Shown: positions 1-11,625 of the stretch, one piece after another | Layout: each line of letters starts with the position of its first letter | Numbering within the stretch: position 1 is the first letter of the stretch | NCBI GenBank assembly: GCA_030035585.1 | Contig: JASCZL010000018.1 | Span: 248,001-312,000 of the forward strand | Direction: 5' to 3' | DNA length: 64,000 bases | Source: Dugong dugon | Lineage: Eukaryota; Chordata; Mammalia; Sirenia; Dugongidae | The notes under the pieces: model-generated | What the model was told of the DNA's origin: nothing | The model's database searches: none | What the model saw: only the letters and a program-made list of their open reading frames with translations | Position numbers and translations under genes: made by a program

Positions 1-800
1 CAGCAGGTCACAAGGTCATGGGCTCCAGGACAACCTCCCAGGGACTCCCTCGACCCAAGAGCAGTTGCAGCTCCCAGGCTGTCACTGGCCCAACCTCCGG
101 CCTCCAGGCCCCAGCCCTGCCTCGGAGCCTCTTGGCTGCAGCCAGACAGTGCTGTCTGAAGACGGCCATGATCAGCTGGGCAGCCTGGCCTGCCCTCTCA
201 CCTGTCCTGGGCCCCTCTGACCCCATTCTGAACCCTGACCCCATGGGTGCGGTCTGCAAAGACACAGGGTGACCCCCCCTCTAAGGTTGCGCCTGACCCT
301 GAGACTATGAACGGACAGCGGGGCAACCGTGAAGGAGGCAGCTCCCTTATGCAGCGCCCAGAACCTGCACAGTCCGGTGATCTCTGGGGGCAGGTAATGG
401 TGAGAGGTGGGGCCCTGGGGGCCCCTAAAACTTGGACTGGGGGGATGCCCACCCCATCATGGCATCCAGAGCTCTCTTGGCCCATTTGGGACATTAACAG
501 GAAATTTCTCTCCATTCTTTCATTTAAAAAAAAAAAAAGTTTCTATCCAGGTAATTCAGACTGAAGGCAACCCCATGTGCATCAGGGTAAAACTGTGCTC
601 CACGGAGATTTCAGTGGCTGATTTCTCAGACGTGGATCACTCTGCCTGTCTTCCCAAGCACCTCTGGGTGGACTCCAAGCGCCAATATTCGATTACCAGC
701 TCAGCATTCACTGTTTGGGACGCCCAGGGTCGTCCCAGCAGCCTCTGCCCACTATTCCACCACTTCCACTCAGGGGGACCTCGGCTTTGTCTGGGCCCCT
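1..800. other. Intergenic, no gene recognised
   Basis: No exon, RNA gene or known repeat could be recognised here. The short open frames on both strands have no family resemblance and no supporting splice sites. A poly-A run lies near 526-538. Confidence 0.5.
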
Positions 801-814
801 ACCTGCGCTGTGAC

Positions 815-1745
815 TGCTGTATTCCTCCCACAGTCTGCTGTATTCCGCCCAGTGTCTCCTGTATTCCACCTGGTGTCTGCTGTATTCAGCCCGGGGTCTG
901 CTGTATTCTGCCCAATGTCTACTGTATCCCGCCCGGTGTCTGCTGTATTCCACCCCCTGTCTGCTGTAATCCCCCCAGTGTCTGCAGTATTCCGCCCACT
1001 GTCTGCTGTACCCTGCCCACTGTCTGCTGTATTCCGTCCACTGTCTGCTGTACCCTGCCCACTGTCTGCTGTATTCCGTCCACTGTCTGTTGTATTCCGC
1101 CCACTGTCTGCTGTATTCCGCATGGTGTCTGCTGTATTCCTCATGGTGTCTGCTGTAATCCGCCCACTGTCTGTTGTATTCCGCCCACTGTCTGCTGTAT
1201 TCCGCATGGTGTCTGCTGTATTCTGTCCACTGTCTGTTTTATTCCGCCCACTGTCTGCTGTATTCCGCATGGTGTCTGCTGTATTCTGTCCACTGTCTGT
1301 TTTATTCCACCCACTGTCTGCTGTATTGCGCATGGTGTCTGCTGTATTATGTCCACTGTCTGTTTTATTCCGCCCACTGTCTGCTGTATTCCGCATGGTG
1401 TCTGCTGTATTCTGTCCACTGTCTGTTTTATTCCACCCACTGTCTGCTGTATTGCGCATGGTGTCTGCTGTATTCCTCATGGTGTCTGCTGTAATCCGCC
1501 CACTGTCTGCTGTATTCCGCCCACTGTCTGCTGTATTCCGCATGGTGTCTGCTGTATTCCGCATGGTGTCTGCTGTATTCCACCCACTGTCTGCTGTATA
1601 CCGCCCGCTGTCTGCTGTACTCCCCATGGTGTCTGCTGCATTCTGCCCTGTATCTGCTGTATTCCGCCCCGTGTCTGCTGTATTCTACCCGGTGTCTGCT
1701 ATATTCTTCCCCATGTCTGCTATGTTCTGCCCGGTCCCTTAGTTG
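815..1745. repeat. 21-bp minisatellite, about 44 copies
   Basis: The unit is close to tgtctgctgtattccgcccac. Variant units ending in catgg, gtccac or caccc alternate in a higher-order pattern of about 63 bp (three units) between 1200 and 1460. Because 21 is a multiple of three and the unit lacks stops in several frames, long spurious ORFs appear on both strands (for example CCIPPTV repeats on + and NTADSGR repeats on -). These should not be read as genes. Confidence 0.95.
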
Positions 1746-2800
1746 TTAAGTCAGGACGGGAAATCCAGTTCCATGTTACTTCCTCCTGGTGGAGTACTGA
1801 AGCCCATGACATGTGGTATATGTGACCCCTGTGCTTATTATGTCCCCTGCCCACGTTTTAGTGTGAGCTCTACCAGGGCTGGAATATTTGGGAATTCTGG
1901 CTGGATTTATTGCCTGCTGTATTCCTAGCCCTTGGCACATGGCTTGGGGTGGGGGTTGGGGTTCAGGGTGACAATAGACTTGACCAAGTGTCCCACATGG
2001 CCATAGGCTGAGGGATTCCCTGTACCATAGCTGACTTACCCAGCAGGCACATAAGGTACCATGCTTGGGGCCCACCACACTTGTGGGGACCCACAAATTT
2101 AATTTCCTTTAAAATCAGAAGAAGAAAAAGAAGTGAAGCTTTAGGCTTAAAGAAAATGTTTAATTTTTTCCTCACATGAGCAAAAAATGAAAATTTTAAG
2201 GTCTATGAAAATCCATTAAATTCTGCCTAAAACAGATCAAAAGTAAATTGTTGAATTATTTAAAGTTATAGCAAAAATAACTTTTCATGTTGATAGTATT
2301 AGGGTGGGAGGGGCCTCTGCAAACAAAATCACTAACATGGGAGCAGTCCCATGTGTCCAGGAGGAGCGGTCACCCTCCTGGCTAATGACCAGCACCTCCC
2401 CAGTGTCAAAGAATTAATAACAGACATCTTACTTCGATTTTGGAGTTTTCTTACCCATGAAACCAAATTTTCACTGTAAAGAAATTCCTGACCAATATTA
2501 AACGTGTCAGCCGCTTTTCTTTCACCCAAAGTTGCTAACTTGTTTTCTTTCCTGCTCTAAGCTAGGCTTACTAAATTTGAATTGCAAAAGATAAAGCTGG
2601 TGGAGGGCCAGAGACCCTCTTGTGACCTGGTGTCAGTGGGTCTTAGTAAAACAGGAGGGCAGAGTTCAATCAATCATGTTAAGATTAGCCAACATTTGAT
2701 CTTCTATTCTTCGCCCTTCTCGTCTCTTTTTAAGCCTCATTGTATCTTGTTTACTTCAAGCCTTTTGCTTCTGCTGGAATAACAATTGTCTCCCTATATG
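1746..2800. other. Intergenic, AT-richer, no gene
   Basis: No coding exon is visible. The sequence is more AT-rich than its surroundings (2100-2330 especially) and probably consists of old interspersed-repeat debris, but I could not assign it to a family. Confidence 0.4.
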
Positions 2801-3219
2801 CTTATAGCCACCATTCGTCTGTCAGTTTGTCGTATGGTGGTTACTTGTGTCTTGCTGTGTGAATGGCGTGGCATTCACTGTCAGAAAGACCATTTCAAGA
2901 TCTATCCTGAAGTACAACGCTGTCAGTGATAGGATAATATCCATACACCTACAAGGAAGACCAGTTACTATGATGATTATTCATATTTTTGCACCAACCA
3001 CTAATGCCAAAGATGAAGAAACTGAAGATTTTACCAATTTCTACAGCCTGAAATTGATCAAACATGCAGTCAAGATGCATTGATAATTATTGGTGATTGG
3101 AATGTGAAAGTTGGAAACAAAGAAGAAGGAATGGTTGTTGGAAAATGTGGCCTCGGTGATAGAAATGACACCTGAGATTGCATGATAGAATTTTGCAAGA
3201 CCAATGACTTATGGCAAAT

Positions 3220-3225
3220 ATCTTT
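3220..3225. repeat. Target-site duplication, left copy (ATCTTT)
   Basis: The 6-bp direct repeat atcttt is found immediately left of the solo LTR and again at 3638-3643 immediately right of it, exactly where the RTE sequence resumes. Confidence 0.85.
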
Positions 3226-3637
3226 TGTCGCAGCCCCTCACACGGGGCACCATCTGTCGCAGCGGCGGCGAATGTCAGGGCGGCGGAGACAGTAAACAAT
3301 GCCACAACTCTTACAGAGAAGTGGGGCCAGGAGGGTCACTCTGAGGAGTTGACCCTGGCTTCAGTCCCAGGAGTTTATTTATAGTCAATACAGCAAGCAG
3401 TGAAGCAAATAACAGAACAATGGACTTTGGGTGAATAACAATAAGTTTTGGGTAAGGGAGGAGGAATTCAGGTAAACAAGCCAATCAGCAACAGGACAAT
3501 AGGTTTGGGAAAACAAGTCGTGCCTAATCTCTTTCTTGTTGCTGACAAGTCTCCAACATGTCATATACAGCATAGAGGCCTGTGGGGGCTGCTGTTGTCA
3601 ATAGTGCGGCCATGTTTAAATGCCATATATCCCCACA
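3226..3637 (-). mobile_element. Solo LTR, probable class II (ERVK-like)
   Basis: On the minus strand this 412-bp block starts TGTGGGGATATATGG and ends GGCTGCGACA, so it has TG…CA ends. It contains a TATA/poly-A module (ctataaataaactcc) about two thirds of the way in. It interrupts the RTE LINE and is bounded by perfect 6-bp duplications (atcttt), the duplication length usual for class II endogenous retroviruses. No internal retroviral sequence is present, so it is a solo LTR left by recombination. The exact family is not identified. Confidence 0.85.
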
Positions 3638-5905
3638 ATCTTTGTTCAACAACATAGACGGTGACTATACACCTGGACCTTGCCAGATGGAATACACAGG
3701 AATCAAACTGACTACATCTGTGGAAAGAGACAGTGGAAAAGTTCAATATCATCAGTCAGAGCAAGGCCGGGGGCCGACTGCGGAACAGACGATCGATTGC
3801 TCACATGCAAGCTCAAGCTGAGGCTGAAGAAAATTGAAACAAGCCCACAAGAGCCTTAAGTATATCTCACTTGAATTTAGAGACCATCTCAAGAATAGAT
3901 CTGATGCACTGAACATCAATGACCAAAGACCAGATGAGTTGTGGGATGTCATCAAGAATATCATACATGAAGAAAGCAAAAACTCGTTAAAAAGACAGGA
4001 AAGAAAAAACCAAAATGGATGTCAGAAGAGACTCTGAAATGTGCTGTTGAACATGGAGTAGCTAAAGCAAATGGAAGACATGATGAAGTAAAAGAACTGA
4101 ACAAAAGATCTCAAAGGGCGACCAGAGAAGATGAATGTATTATAATGACAGGTGCAAAGACCTGGAGTTAGAAAACCAAAAGGTAAGAACACACTCAGCA
4201 TTTCTCAAGCTGAAAGAACTGAAGAAAAAATTTAAGCCTCGAGTTGAAATATGGAAGGACTCTGTGGGCAAAATATTGAACGATGCAGGAAGCGTCCAAA
4301 GAAGATGGAAGGAGCACACAGACACTGTGATAAAAAGAATTGGTCGACGTTCAGTTATTTCAGGAGGCAGCATGTGATCAGCCATCGTTGGTACTGAAGG
4401 AAGAAGTCCAAGCTGCACTGAAGGGAATGGCGAAAAACAAGGCTTCCAGAATTGGTGGAATACCAATTAAGATGTTTCAACAAATGGACGCAGCACTGGA
4501 AGAGCTTATTTGTCTATGTCAAGAAATTTGGAAGACAGCTACCTGGCCAATCGACTGGGAGAGGTCCATATTTGTGCCCACTCCAGAGAAAGGTGATCCA
4601 ACAGAATGCAGAAATTATCAAATATTATCATTAATATCACACACAAGTAAAATTTTGCTGAAGATATTTCAAAAGCGGTTGCAGCTGTACATCCACAGGA
4701 AACTGCCCAAAATTCAAGCCGGATTCAGAAGAGGATGTGGAACTAGGGATATTATTGCTGACGTCAGATAGATCTTGGCTGAAAGCAGGTAATATCGGAA
4801 AGATGTTTACCTGTGTTTTATTGACTACATAAAGGCAGTTGACTGTGTAGATCATAACAAATTATGGATAACATTTTGAAGAATGGGAATTCCAGAATTG
4901 TGCTCATGAAGAACCTGTACATAGATCAAGATGCAGTCGTTCGAATAGAGCAAGGGGATACTACGTGGTTTAAAGTCAGGAAAGGTGTGCATCAGGGTTA
5001 TATCCTTTCACCATACTTATTCAATCTGCATGCTGAGCAATTAATCCGAGAAGCTGAACTATATGAAGAAGAACGGGGCATCAGGATTGGAGGAAGACTC
5101 ATTAACAATCTGCGTCATGCAGATGACACAACCTTGCTGGTTGAAAGTGAAGAGGACCTGAAGCACTTACTGATGGAGATCAAAGACCACAGCCTTCAAT
5201 GTGGATTACACCTCAACATAAAGAAAACAGAAATCCTCACAGCTGGACCAATAAGCAACATCAGGATAGATGGAGAAAAGATTGAAGTTGTCAAGGATTT
5301 CGTTTTACTTGGCTCCACAATCAACACCCATGGAAGCAGCAGTCAAGAAATCAAACAACATATTGCATCGGGCAAATCTACTGCAAAAGATTTCTTTAAA
5401 ATGTTAAAAAGCAAAGATGTCACTTTGAGGACTAAGGTGTGCCCCACCCAAGCCATGGTATTTTCAACTACTTCATATGCATGAGAAAGCTGGACCATGA
5501 GTAAGGAAGACCGAAGAAGAATCGATGCCTTTTAATTATAGTGTTGGTGAAGAATATCGAATATAGCATGAACTGCCAGAAGAAAGAACAAATCTGTCTT
5601 GGAAGAAGTACAGCCTGAATGCTCCTTAGAAGCAAGGATGGAGAGACTTCATCTCACATACTTTGGACATGTTATCAGGAGGAACCAGTCCCTGGAGAAG
5701 GTAAAGTGGAGGGTCAGTGAAAAAGAGGAAGACCCTCAAGGAGATGGATTGACACAGTGGCTGCGACAATGGGCTCAAGTATAGCAAAGATTGTGAGGGT
5801 CGCGCAGGACTGGGCAGTGTTTCATTGTGTTGTACCTAGGGTCGCTATGAGTCGGAACCAACTCGATGGCACCTAACAACAGGAACAACAAATATGCTTA
5901 CAGAA

Positions 5906-6122
5906 GAAGTCCTGGTGGCACGGCACAATGGTTAAGCGTTAGGCTGCTAACTGAAAGTTCCGTGGTTGGAACCCACCAGTCACTCCTGGGGAGAAAGATG
6001 TGGCAATCTGCTGGCCTAAAGATAGTTGTTGTAAAGATTACAGACTGGGAAACCCTATGGGGCAATTCTACTCTGTCCTATAGGGTTGCTACGAGTCAGA
6101 ATCAACTCAACGGCAGTAGAAC
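5906..6122 (+). mobile_element. AfroSINE
   Basis: The tRNA-derived head (cctggtggca…atggttaagcgttaggctgctaac) is followed by the typical body (gtggcaatctgctggcctaaag, ggaaaccctatggggcaa) and the tail gttgctacgagtcagaatcaa. It inserted just downstream of the RTE 3' end. This family is restricted to Afrotheria. Confidence 0.9.
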
Positions 6123-6179
6123 AACTGCTCACAATGAACCTTATGTTTCATTTTCCTTGAGTTTTAATTATTTTTTAAC

Positions 6180-6375
6180 ACCATGCTCCAGGCACTGGGC
6201 CGAGTTCTCCACAGTTCTGCCAACAACCTATGAGAGGGAGCTTTTGTTAAGGCTGTTATTACCCCTATGACTCAGGCCCTGGGCATCCTGGGGTTGGCGC
6301 CGCACGGATGTGGGGTCTGAGGCACAGAGATGTTGCTAACTTGTCCAGGGTCACACAGCAGGCAAGGCAGGGCCA
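6180..6375 (+). mobile_element. MIR fragment
   Basis: The segment has the classic MIR run …gaggcacagagatgttgctaac…cagggtcacacagcaggcaag. It is old and diverged. Confidence 0.6.
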
Positions 6376-6689
6376 GGTGATAACCCAGGCAGGCTGAACA
6401 GGGGCCTATCCCAAAAATGAGGGGATGGAGCTGTCAGGCGCGAAGGGCCATGGTAAGGGCGACTCAGGCTTGAGCTTCGGTGTTGAGGGTCCGATTCCTG
6501 GAGGTTAATACCGGGCGTGGGTGAGCCAGGCACGTGGGGCTGGTGGGAATGGGGGGCGGGCTGCGGCGGTGTTCGTGCACGTGCGTCTGAGGGTCGCGTG
6601 GGTGTCACTGCAGGGACTGGTATGTGTCTGGGAGTGGCTGGCTGTCAGCGGTGTCGCTGCGTGGTGACGCCTGGGTAGGTAGTTATCCG

Positions 6690-7040
6690 GGTCCACTACA
6701 GCTTGAGAGGTCGAACCCACGGTCTTGGCAGGCGGGGCGGCTCGGGGCTGCCGGGGGCGGGGCGGGGCGGGGCGGGGGCGAGGCCGAGCCGGCGAGCCGG
6801 GGCCGGCTGGGCGCGCGCGGGGAGGGCGCGGGGCGGGGCCCGCGTGAGCTCGGGAGCGGAGGGCGGGCCCAGGCGGCAGAGGACGCGGGGCGGGCGATGC
6901 GGCACTGGCTCCCCGGGCGCAAGGACAGACGCACCCGCAGACCCAGGCAGGGAGAGGCGGACGGCCGGGTGAGTGCGGGGCGCGGCGGGGGCTCAGCGCA
7001 GTGAAGGTCACAGGTGAGGTCATCGCTGACATCCCCGCCG
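6690..7040 (+). promoter_or_regulatory. LYNX1: CpG island, probable LYNX1 promoter and 5' noncoding exon
   Basis: The block is extremely GC- and CpG-rich with repeated ggggcgggg GC boxes around 6755-6850 and no TATA box. A strong donor (gccgg|gtgagt) falls at 6968/6969. It would pair with the pyrimidine-rich acceptor ending ctgtgcag at 7879, 133 bp before the LYNX1 start codon. I therefore infer a 5' noncoding exon ending at 6968 and an intron of about 0.9 kb. The exact transcription start cannot be seen. Confidence 0.6.
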
Positions 7041-8011
7041 GACACCGCCTACGCCTGGCTGCTGTCCCCCGGCCCGGGACCGCAGTCTTTGGGGCAGGGC
7101 TCCCCGGGCCGGTACGAGAAGCGCCGCAGGTGTCTCAGGCCTGGCCCGAATTGGGCCCTGGTCAGCTTGGAGTTGGCGCCCGGGAGATGGGTAATGAGAG
7201 AAGGATCCGTGGTGCTCGGGCGGGGAAAGTCTAATTTAGTCCCCGGGGCGGGGCCGGGGGCCGAGTGTCCCCGCAGTTCCGGTCCCCCTCGCCCCTTCCC
7301 AAACAGCACCCCAGGCTGGGGAGTTCTTCCTGCCGTCCTGCTCAATCCCTTCGGGATACTTTCTGAGCGCAGTTTCTGGGCACACGTCAGCCTGCAGCCA
7401 CCGGAGGGAGCGCCGCTCCGGGGGGCCCGAGATCCGAAGGCCCAGGCAACGGTGCCAAGGCCTTGTGGGAGAGGGGCCCCAGCTGGGTCCTGAAAGAAGT
7501 GGGGGCCCCAAGCATCGAGGAGAGACCTGGCTGGCCACCCTGCCTCCGGGGCCCTGGGAACGGGGAGGGAGCCCTGTGCCAGACTCCTGTAGGCCCCCTG
7601 GCCTTCCAGGCCCTAGTTGCTGGTCCTCCCCGAGCTGCCTCCCCGAGCTCACGCTGACTGCCCCTCCCCCTCTCCAGCACATCTGTGGTTTCCCTAGTTG
7701 GAATGTCCCCACCCTCCTTCCCTCCACTCCCGCCTTAGTGTCCCCTGCCCCAATAAGCCTTCCCACGCTCAGCTGAGTTGGGTATTCCCTGTGGCTGCCC
7801 CCACCCCTGCCCCTGGAGGACTGTTCACTGCAGCCTCAGTCTGGCGCTGACTGCCTGGTCTTTGTTACCCTCTGTGCAGGGCCGCATCCCCCTCCCTGAG
7901 ACCAGGATCGCCCAGGCTGCCAGACCCTCCGTGCCCCAGCCTCCCTGAGCTGCAGCCAGGACCAGCTATTGTCAGCCACCGGACTCCCGCCTGGCCCTCT
8001 GGCCTCCAGCC

Positions 8012-8736
8012 ATGGCGCCCCTGCTTGGCCTGCTCCTGGTGGCCCTGGTGGGCCTACCTCTGGGTAAGGTGGATGGACCGGAACCACGGTTGGGCACAGG
8101 CAGGCTGAGCGTGGGGGAGGGGAGGCCACAATTCCTTCCTGCCTCCTGCCCTCCTTCCAGCTGTCTCTCCTTGGGGAGGTGATGGGGCTGGAGGGGGCCC
8201 TCTCCCTGGACTGTGACCCCCTGTCCCCTGGCCCGCAGCCCAGGCTCTGGACTGCCACGTCTGCGCCTACAACGGAGAGAACTGTTTCAACCCCATGCGC
8301 TGCCCGGCAATGGTCTCCTACTGCATGACCACACGCACCTGTGAGTGGGCTCAGGCTGGGGGAGGCTCTCCCTGCCCCGGGGAGGGTGGGGAGATGGAGG
8401 AGGGAGACTCCCAGCTGCCCCAGGTAGCTGAGGGCCATGGTCCCCAGTCTGAGAGGGAGCCCACCCTGTGGCCCTGCATGCCGGGGTCAGGCCAGCAGGG
8501 GCCCAGCCCGCAGGGTGACGGCCACCTCCTGTCCCACAGACTACACGCCATACAGGATGAAGGTTAGCAAATCCTGCGTGCCCAGCTGCTTTGAGACCGT
8601 CTATGATGGCTACTCCAAGCACGCCTCCACCACCGTCTGCTGTCAGTATGACCTGTGCAACCGTGCTGGCTTCACAGCCCCTGCCGCCCTCGCTCTGGCC
8701 CCTGCGCTCCTCATCACCCTCTGGGGTCTGCTCTAA
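8012..8736 (+). CDS. LYNX1: LYNX1, GPI-anchored Ly6/neurotoxin-like protein
   Basis: The coding exons are 8012-8063, 8239-8340 and 8540-8736 (GT-AG, both introns phase 1), giving 116 residues, the same length as human LYNX1. Exon 1 encodes the signal peptide ([17 protein letters not shown]). The mature chain begins [13 protein letters not shown] and carries ten cysteines in the Ly6 pattern (DC, HVC, NC, RC, YC, SC, SC, CC, LCN), with the conserved RMKVSKSC and [11 protein letters not shown] segments. After CNRAG a hydrophobic tail ([16 protein letters not shown]) fits a GPI signal. LYNX1 proteins bind nicotinic acetylcholine receptors at the neuronal surface and damp their activity; this is family knowledge. 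No defect is visible. A noncoding exon probably lies upstream (CpG island at 6.7-7.0 kb). Confidence 0.97.
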
Positions 8737-11443
8737 TGCCCTCGGCACACCACCCCCAGCAGACGCTCATGGACAAAGCTCTCAAGAGGCACTGCTCTGC
8801 CCTGGCCCTGCACACCCCGCCGACCCTCTACCTTCCCCCAGACCTGGACCCCCTCAGGCCAAGCCCAGGACCCAGGCCTGCCTGCTTGAGCAATCTGGAA
8901 CTTTCCCCAGAACCCCATCTTTCCTTTCCAAAGCAGCTCATTTGGGACTGGACCATGAAAAAGTTTTCTGTCTAGTGGGGGAGTGTGTACGGGGGCAGGG
9001 GGGCTCCGTCAGCCAGTGCACACTCAAGGAAAGGCGTGTGGCCACGCCCCACCTTCCTGGCAGCCTAGGAGCCAGGCTGTACCTCAGTGGGCTGGAGGAG
9101 TGCTGGGGGGGTGGGGGTGGGGGCAGTTAGATACCCTTCCTTGCAGTCCTGGGGGAAGGGCGCCCTTGGATCCCAGGAGGGCTGTCTTTGTGCCTCCAGC
9201 CGAGGCCCTGATCCACCGGGGGCAAATGTCACGTGAGCAAGGGCTGCCACCGTCAGTTGTCCTAGGAGGAGTGCCAGGCCTGGGTATCCCAGCAATTCTT
9301 GGCAGGGAGGGAGTGGCTCGGCCTAAGAGGCTCCTCTTACCCCAGAGGCCTGTCTTCGTTCATAGAGGGATCTGTCCCTGTTGCTCAGCCAAATCCATCC
9401 CACCTCCCACCCCGGGGCTCGGGCTGGTGCTGGGCCTGGGGCTGGCAGGGACGCTGGGCAGGTGGCAGCCTGGCCATATTTGGTCTGCCTGAGAGCTGAC
9501 TGCGCAGCTCTTCTGAGCAAGCCGCGAAGGGGGCAGGGACGGTGGGTGGGCCGCAGCAGGACTACCCAGCCCGCAGCCCGCCCCGCCGCCGCTCAGGCCG
9601 CAGATGCCAAGGGCGGCCAAGCCCGACCGCCTGGGGGCGGGGCGGAGAGCGTTCGCGGGGCGCTGTGCACGCTCGTGGGCGCGCTCCGGCGGGAGCACGC
9701 GCCCCCTCGTGGATGCTGGGGTCCGCACAGGGGCGTGAGTGGAGGCCGCCGGCTAGAAGGACCGGCCGGGCGGAGCAGCAGGGGGATGGGAGGCAGAGAG
9801 GAATGGAGGCCGGGGGCCCTGGAGGTGGGGCACGGGGGAGAGCCGGGGCACCAGCATTTGCAGGGCACCCTCCCCTCCATTCGCTCTGATCCCCTCACCC
9901 AGTGATGACTTTGCTACGCTCTGCCCCCTCTCTGATCTGATGCAGCAGCCACATCTTTTTCTGGCGCAGGGCTGAAGCGGCCCCCCTCGCCCCCAGAACT
10001 CCCTCCTCCCACGGGGTGCTCCCCACTCAGCTGGGCGTTGGGACTCCAGGGCAGCCCGCTTCTGGTTTAGCGGGCCCAAGGATCAGCTTTCTTTAAAGGC
10101 TTCCCACCCCACCCATGTGAGCCCCATTCACTGCCAGGTATGGGAAGCATGGGTCTGCCCAACACCCACCATCCAAATGTCGGTGGCCCCGGAGGGCTTG
10201 CCCCCTTGAATGTGGCCGGAAAGGGCATGTGGTGTGCCCCGGCCCCATCAGACTACACTTGGGACCCAGAGCACCTGGCTGCTCCTCACCTAACCACGGC
10301 CCCCAGCTCAGGTGTGAAAGGAAAGCCCTGAAGAGCCTCTCAAACCGGCTCAGCCCAGGTGGGCTGGGTGGCAGCAGCTGCCCAAGCAGTGAGACTGTCC
10401 CGGGAACGCAGAAACTCTGGCCCCAAAGCCAGCGCCTCATCAGGCAGCCTACAGAGCTTTGCTCCAGGCTAGACTGGGCCTTGGGTGGGAATCAGGGGGC
10501 TGGGAGCCTGCTCTCTGGTACTTGGGGAGGAGGGTGGAGGAGGGCTTTTTCCTTGCCTCTGTTTCTCACCTGTGAGCAGGGCAGGATGTGGAGAAAGGCT
10601 GGGGCGGGGTAGCCTTTGGTAACACAGGAAGGAGAGACGTGTGGATTTCCTGCAAAGGGCACTTGGCTGAGCAGGGGCCTGGAGGTGGGGACTGGACAGG
10701 GATGAGAGGGCCCGGGAGGACAGGGCTTCATCCTGGGCCAGGAGGCAGGAGGCAGGAAGGGATTGCAAATAGGATTCCCGCCCGAGGAGTGCTGTCGGGT
10801 GAGCGCAGGGCCCGGCCGGGACTAGCTGTCTCCCAGGCAGGGCTGTCCAGGGCCTCAGCTCCTGTCCCAGGTGTCCTGGGGGAGGCCAAGAGGGGGCCAA
10901 GTGCTGCCCCCAAGCTCCCCCCACCCCCAGCCCCACTGAGTGAGCGGGGTCAGGATGCTGGCAGGGAGGGAATTCATGGGCCCCTGCCTGAGACGTCTCT
11001 GACTCAGCAGGGAGGCCCGGGAAGCGTCATTTCCATGCTGCTTGTCCAAGGCCATCCTTGATGAGTTGGTGGCATCCACCAGGGCTGGACCGGGTCCTCC
11101 CTCCACCTGTCTCCATGGGGCAGAGGCCTGGCTGGCTGCCCACTGGGCACCAGGATCCGGAAGCAGGGAAGAGCTGCAAAATTAACCCTCACTGCACACC
11201 TTACCCTCATCCCCCACATCCGTCTGTCCATCCCCCCCCACCCTGACCTAGACCCAAGCCAGCACAGACACACTGCCCCCAGCCCCGGGCCATGCTGCCC
11301 ACCCTAGCCCCACAGACAGTTCAGCCTGGTGGTTCCTGTCCTTGCTCCTAGCCCACAGCGCACGGAAGGCATTCATTAATGCTGGGCCCTGTCCGAGTGG
11401 CCAGACTGACTACTGGGAAATGGGTGGGCACTGCCAAAATAAA
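8737..11443 (+). other. LYNX1: LYNX1 3' untranslated region, inferred
   Basis: No other exon is recognisable after the stop codon. The first clean AATAAA on the + strand is at 11438-11443 (tgccaaaataaatgcagg). LYNX1 is known for a long 3'UTR, so transcription to this site is plausible, but the true end is not proven. A small CpG-rich patch at 9.54-9.79 kb lies inside this stretch. Confidence 0.45.
9540..9790. promoter_or_regulatory. CpG-rich patch downstream of LYNX1
   Basis: A short CpG- and GC-box-rich block (cgccccgccgccgctc, gggggcggggcggag, gcgcgctccggcggg) sits about 0.9 kb past the LYNX1 stop. A possible donor (ggggc|gtgagtgg near 9735) follows it. It could be an alternative promoter reading toward SLURP2; no exon evidence supports this directly. 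Confidence 0.35.
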
Positions 11444-11544
11444 TGCAGGAACTCAAACCAGTAGTTATGCGCACACTGTGTCTGTGAAAACAACCACTAG
11501 CATGCACCCACCTCTGCTCTCCAACCACCCTTCCAGGTGGCAGC

Positions 11545-11625
11545 CCTAAAGCATGCCCCTTTTACAGATGAGGAAGCTGAGGCACCGAGAGGCACACAGC
11601 CTGAGAGAGACCCCAGGCTGGCTGG
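11545..11625 (+). mobile_element. MIR fragment
   Basis: The run ttttacagatgaggaagctg followed by aggcaccgagaggcacacag is the MIR core. Confidence 0.65.

Larger units (their letters stand above)
2800..5889 (+). mobile_element. RTE-type LINE, degenerate
   Basis: This is a non-LTR retrotransposon of the RTE/BovB type. Part of the endonuclease domain is readable near 2925-3080 (ISIHLQGRP…IFAPTTNAKDEE). The reverse transcriptase follows in pieces: the fingers/palm start at 4380-4770 (KNKASRIGGIPIKMF, PKIQAGFRRG) and the catalytic segment at 4990-5160 (GVHQGYILSPYLFNLHAEQ, then HADDTTLL with the two catalytic aspartates). Frameshifts and stops interrupt it, and much of the 5' half of the endonuclease is missing, so it is dead. 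The 3' end at about 5830-5880 (gctatgagtcggaaccaact…cctaacaaca) is shared with AfroSINE tails. A solo LTR splits it at 3226-3637. Confidence 0.9.

Noticed and set aside
407..1825. 472-codon + strand ORF rich in Cys/Pro/Val, and 285-codon - strand ORF of NTADSGR repeats
   Set aside because: Both are translations of a 21-bp minisatellite; the unit length is a multiple of three and lacks stops in several frames.
5906..6000. Possible tRNA gene (tRNA-like head with A/B-box-like sequence)
   Set aside because: It is the tRNA-derived head of an AfroSINE, with the SINE body and tail directly attached.
6505..7045. Pro/Arg/Ala-rich ORFs over the LYNX1 CpG island
   Set aside because: GC-rich shadow frames in both directions with no family resemblance.
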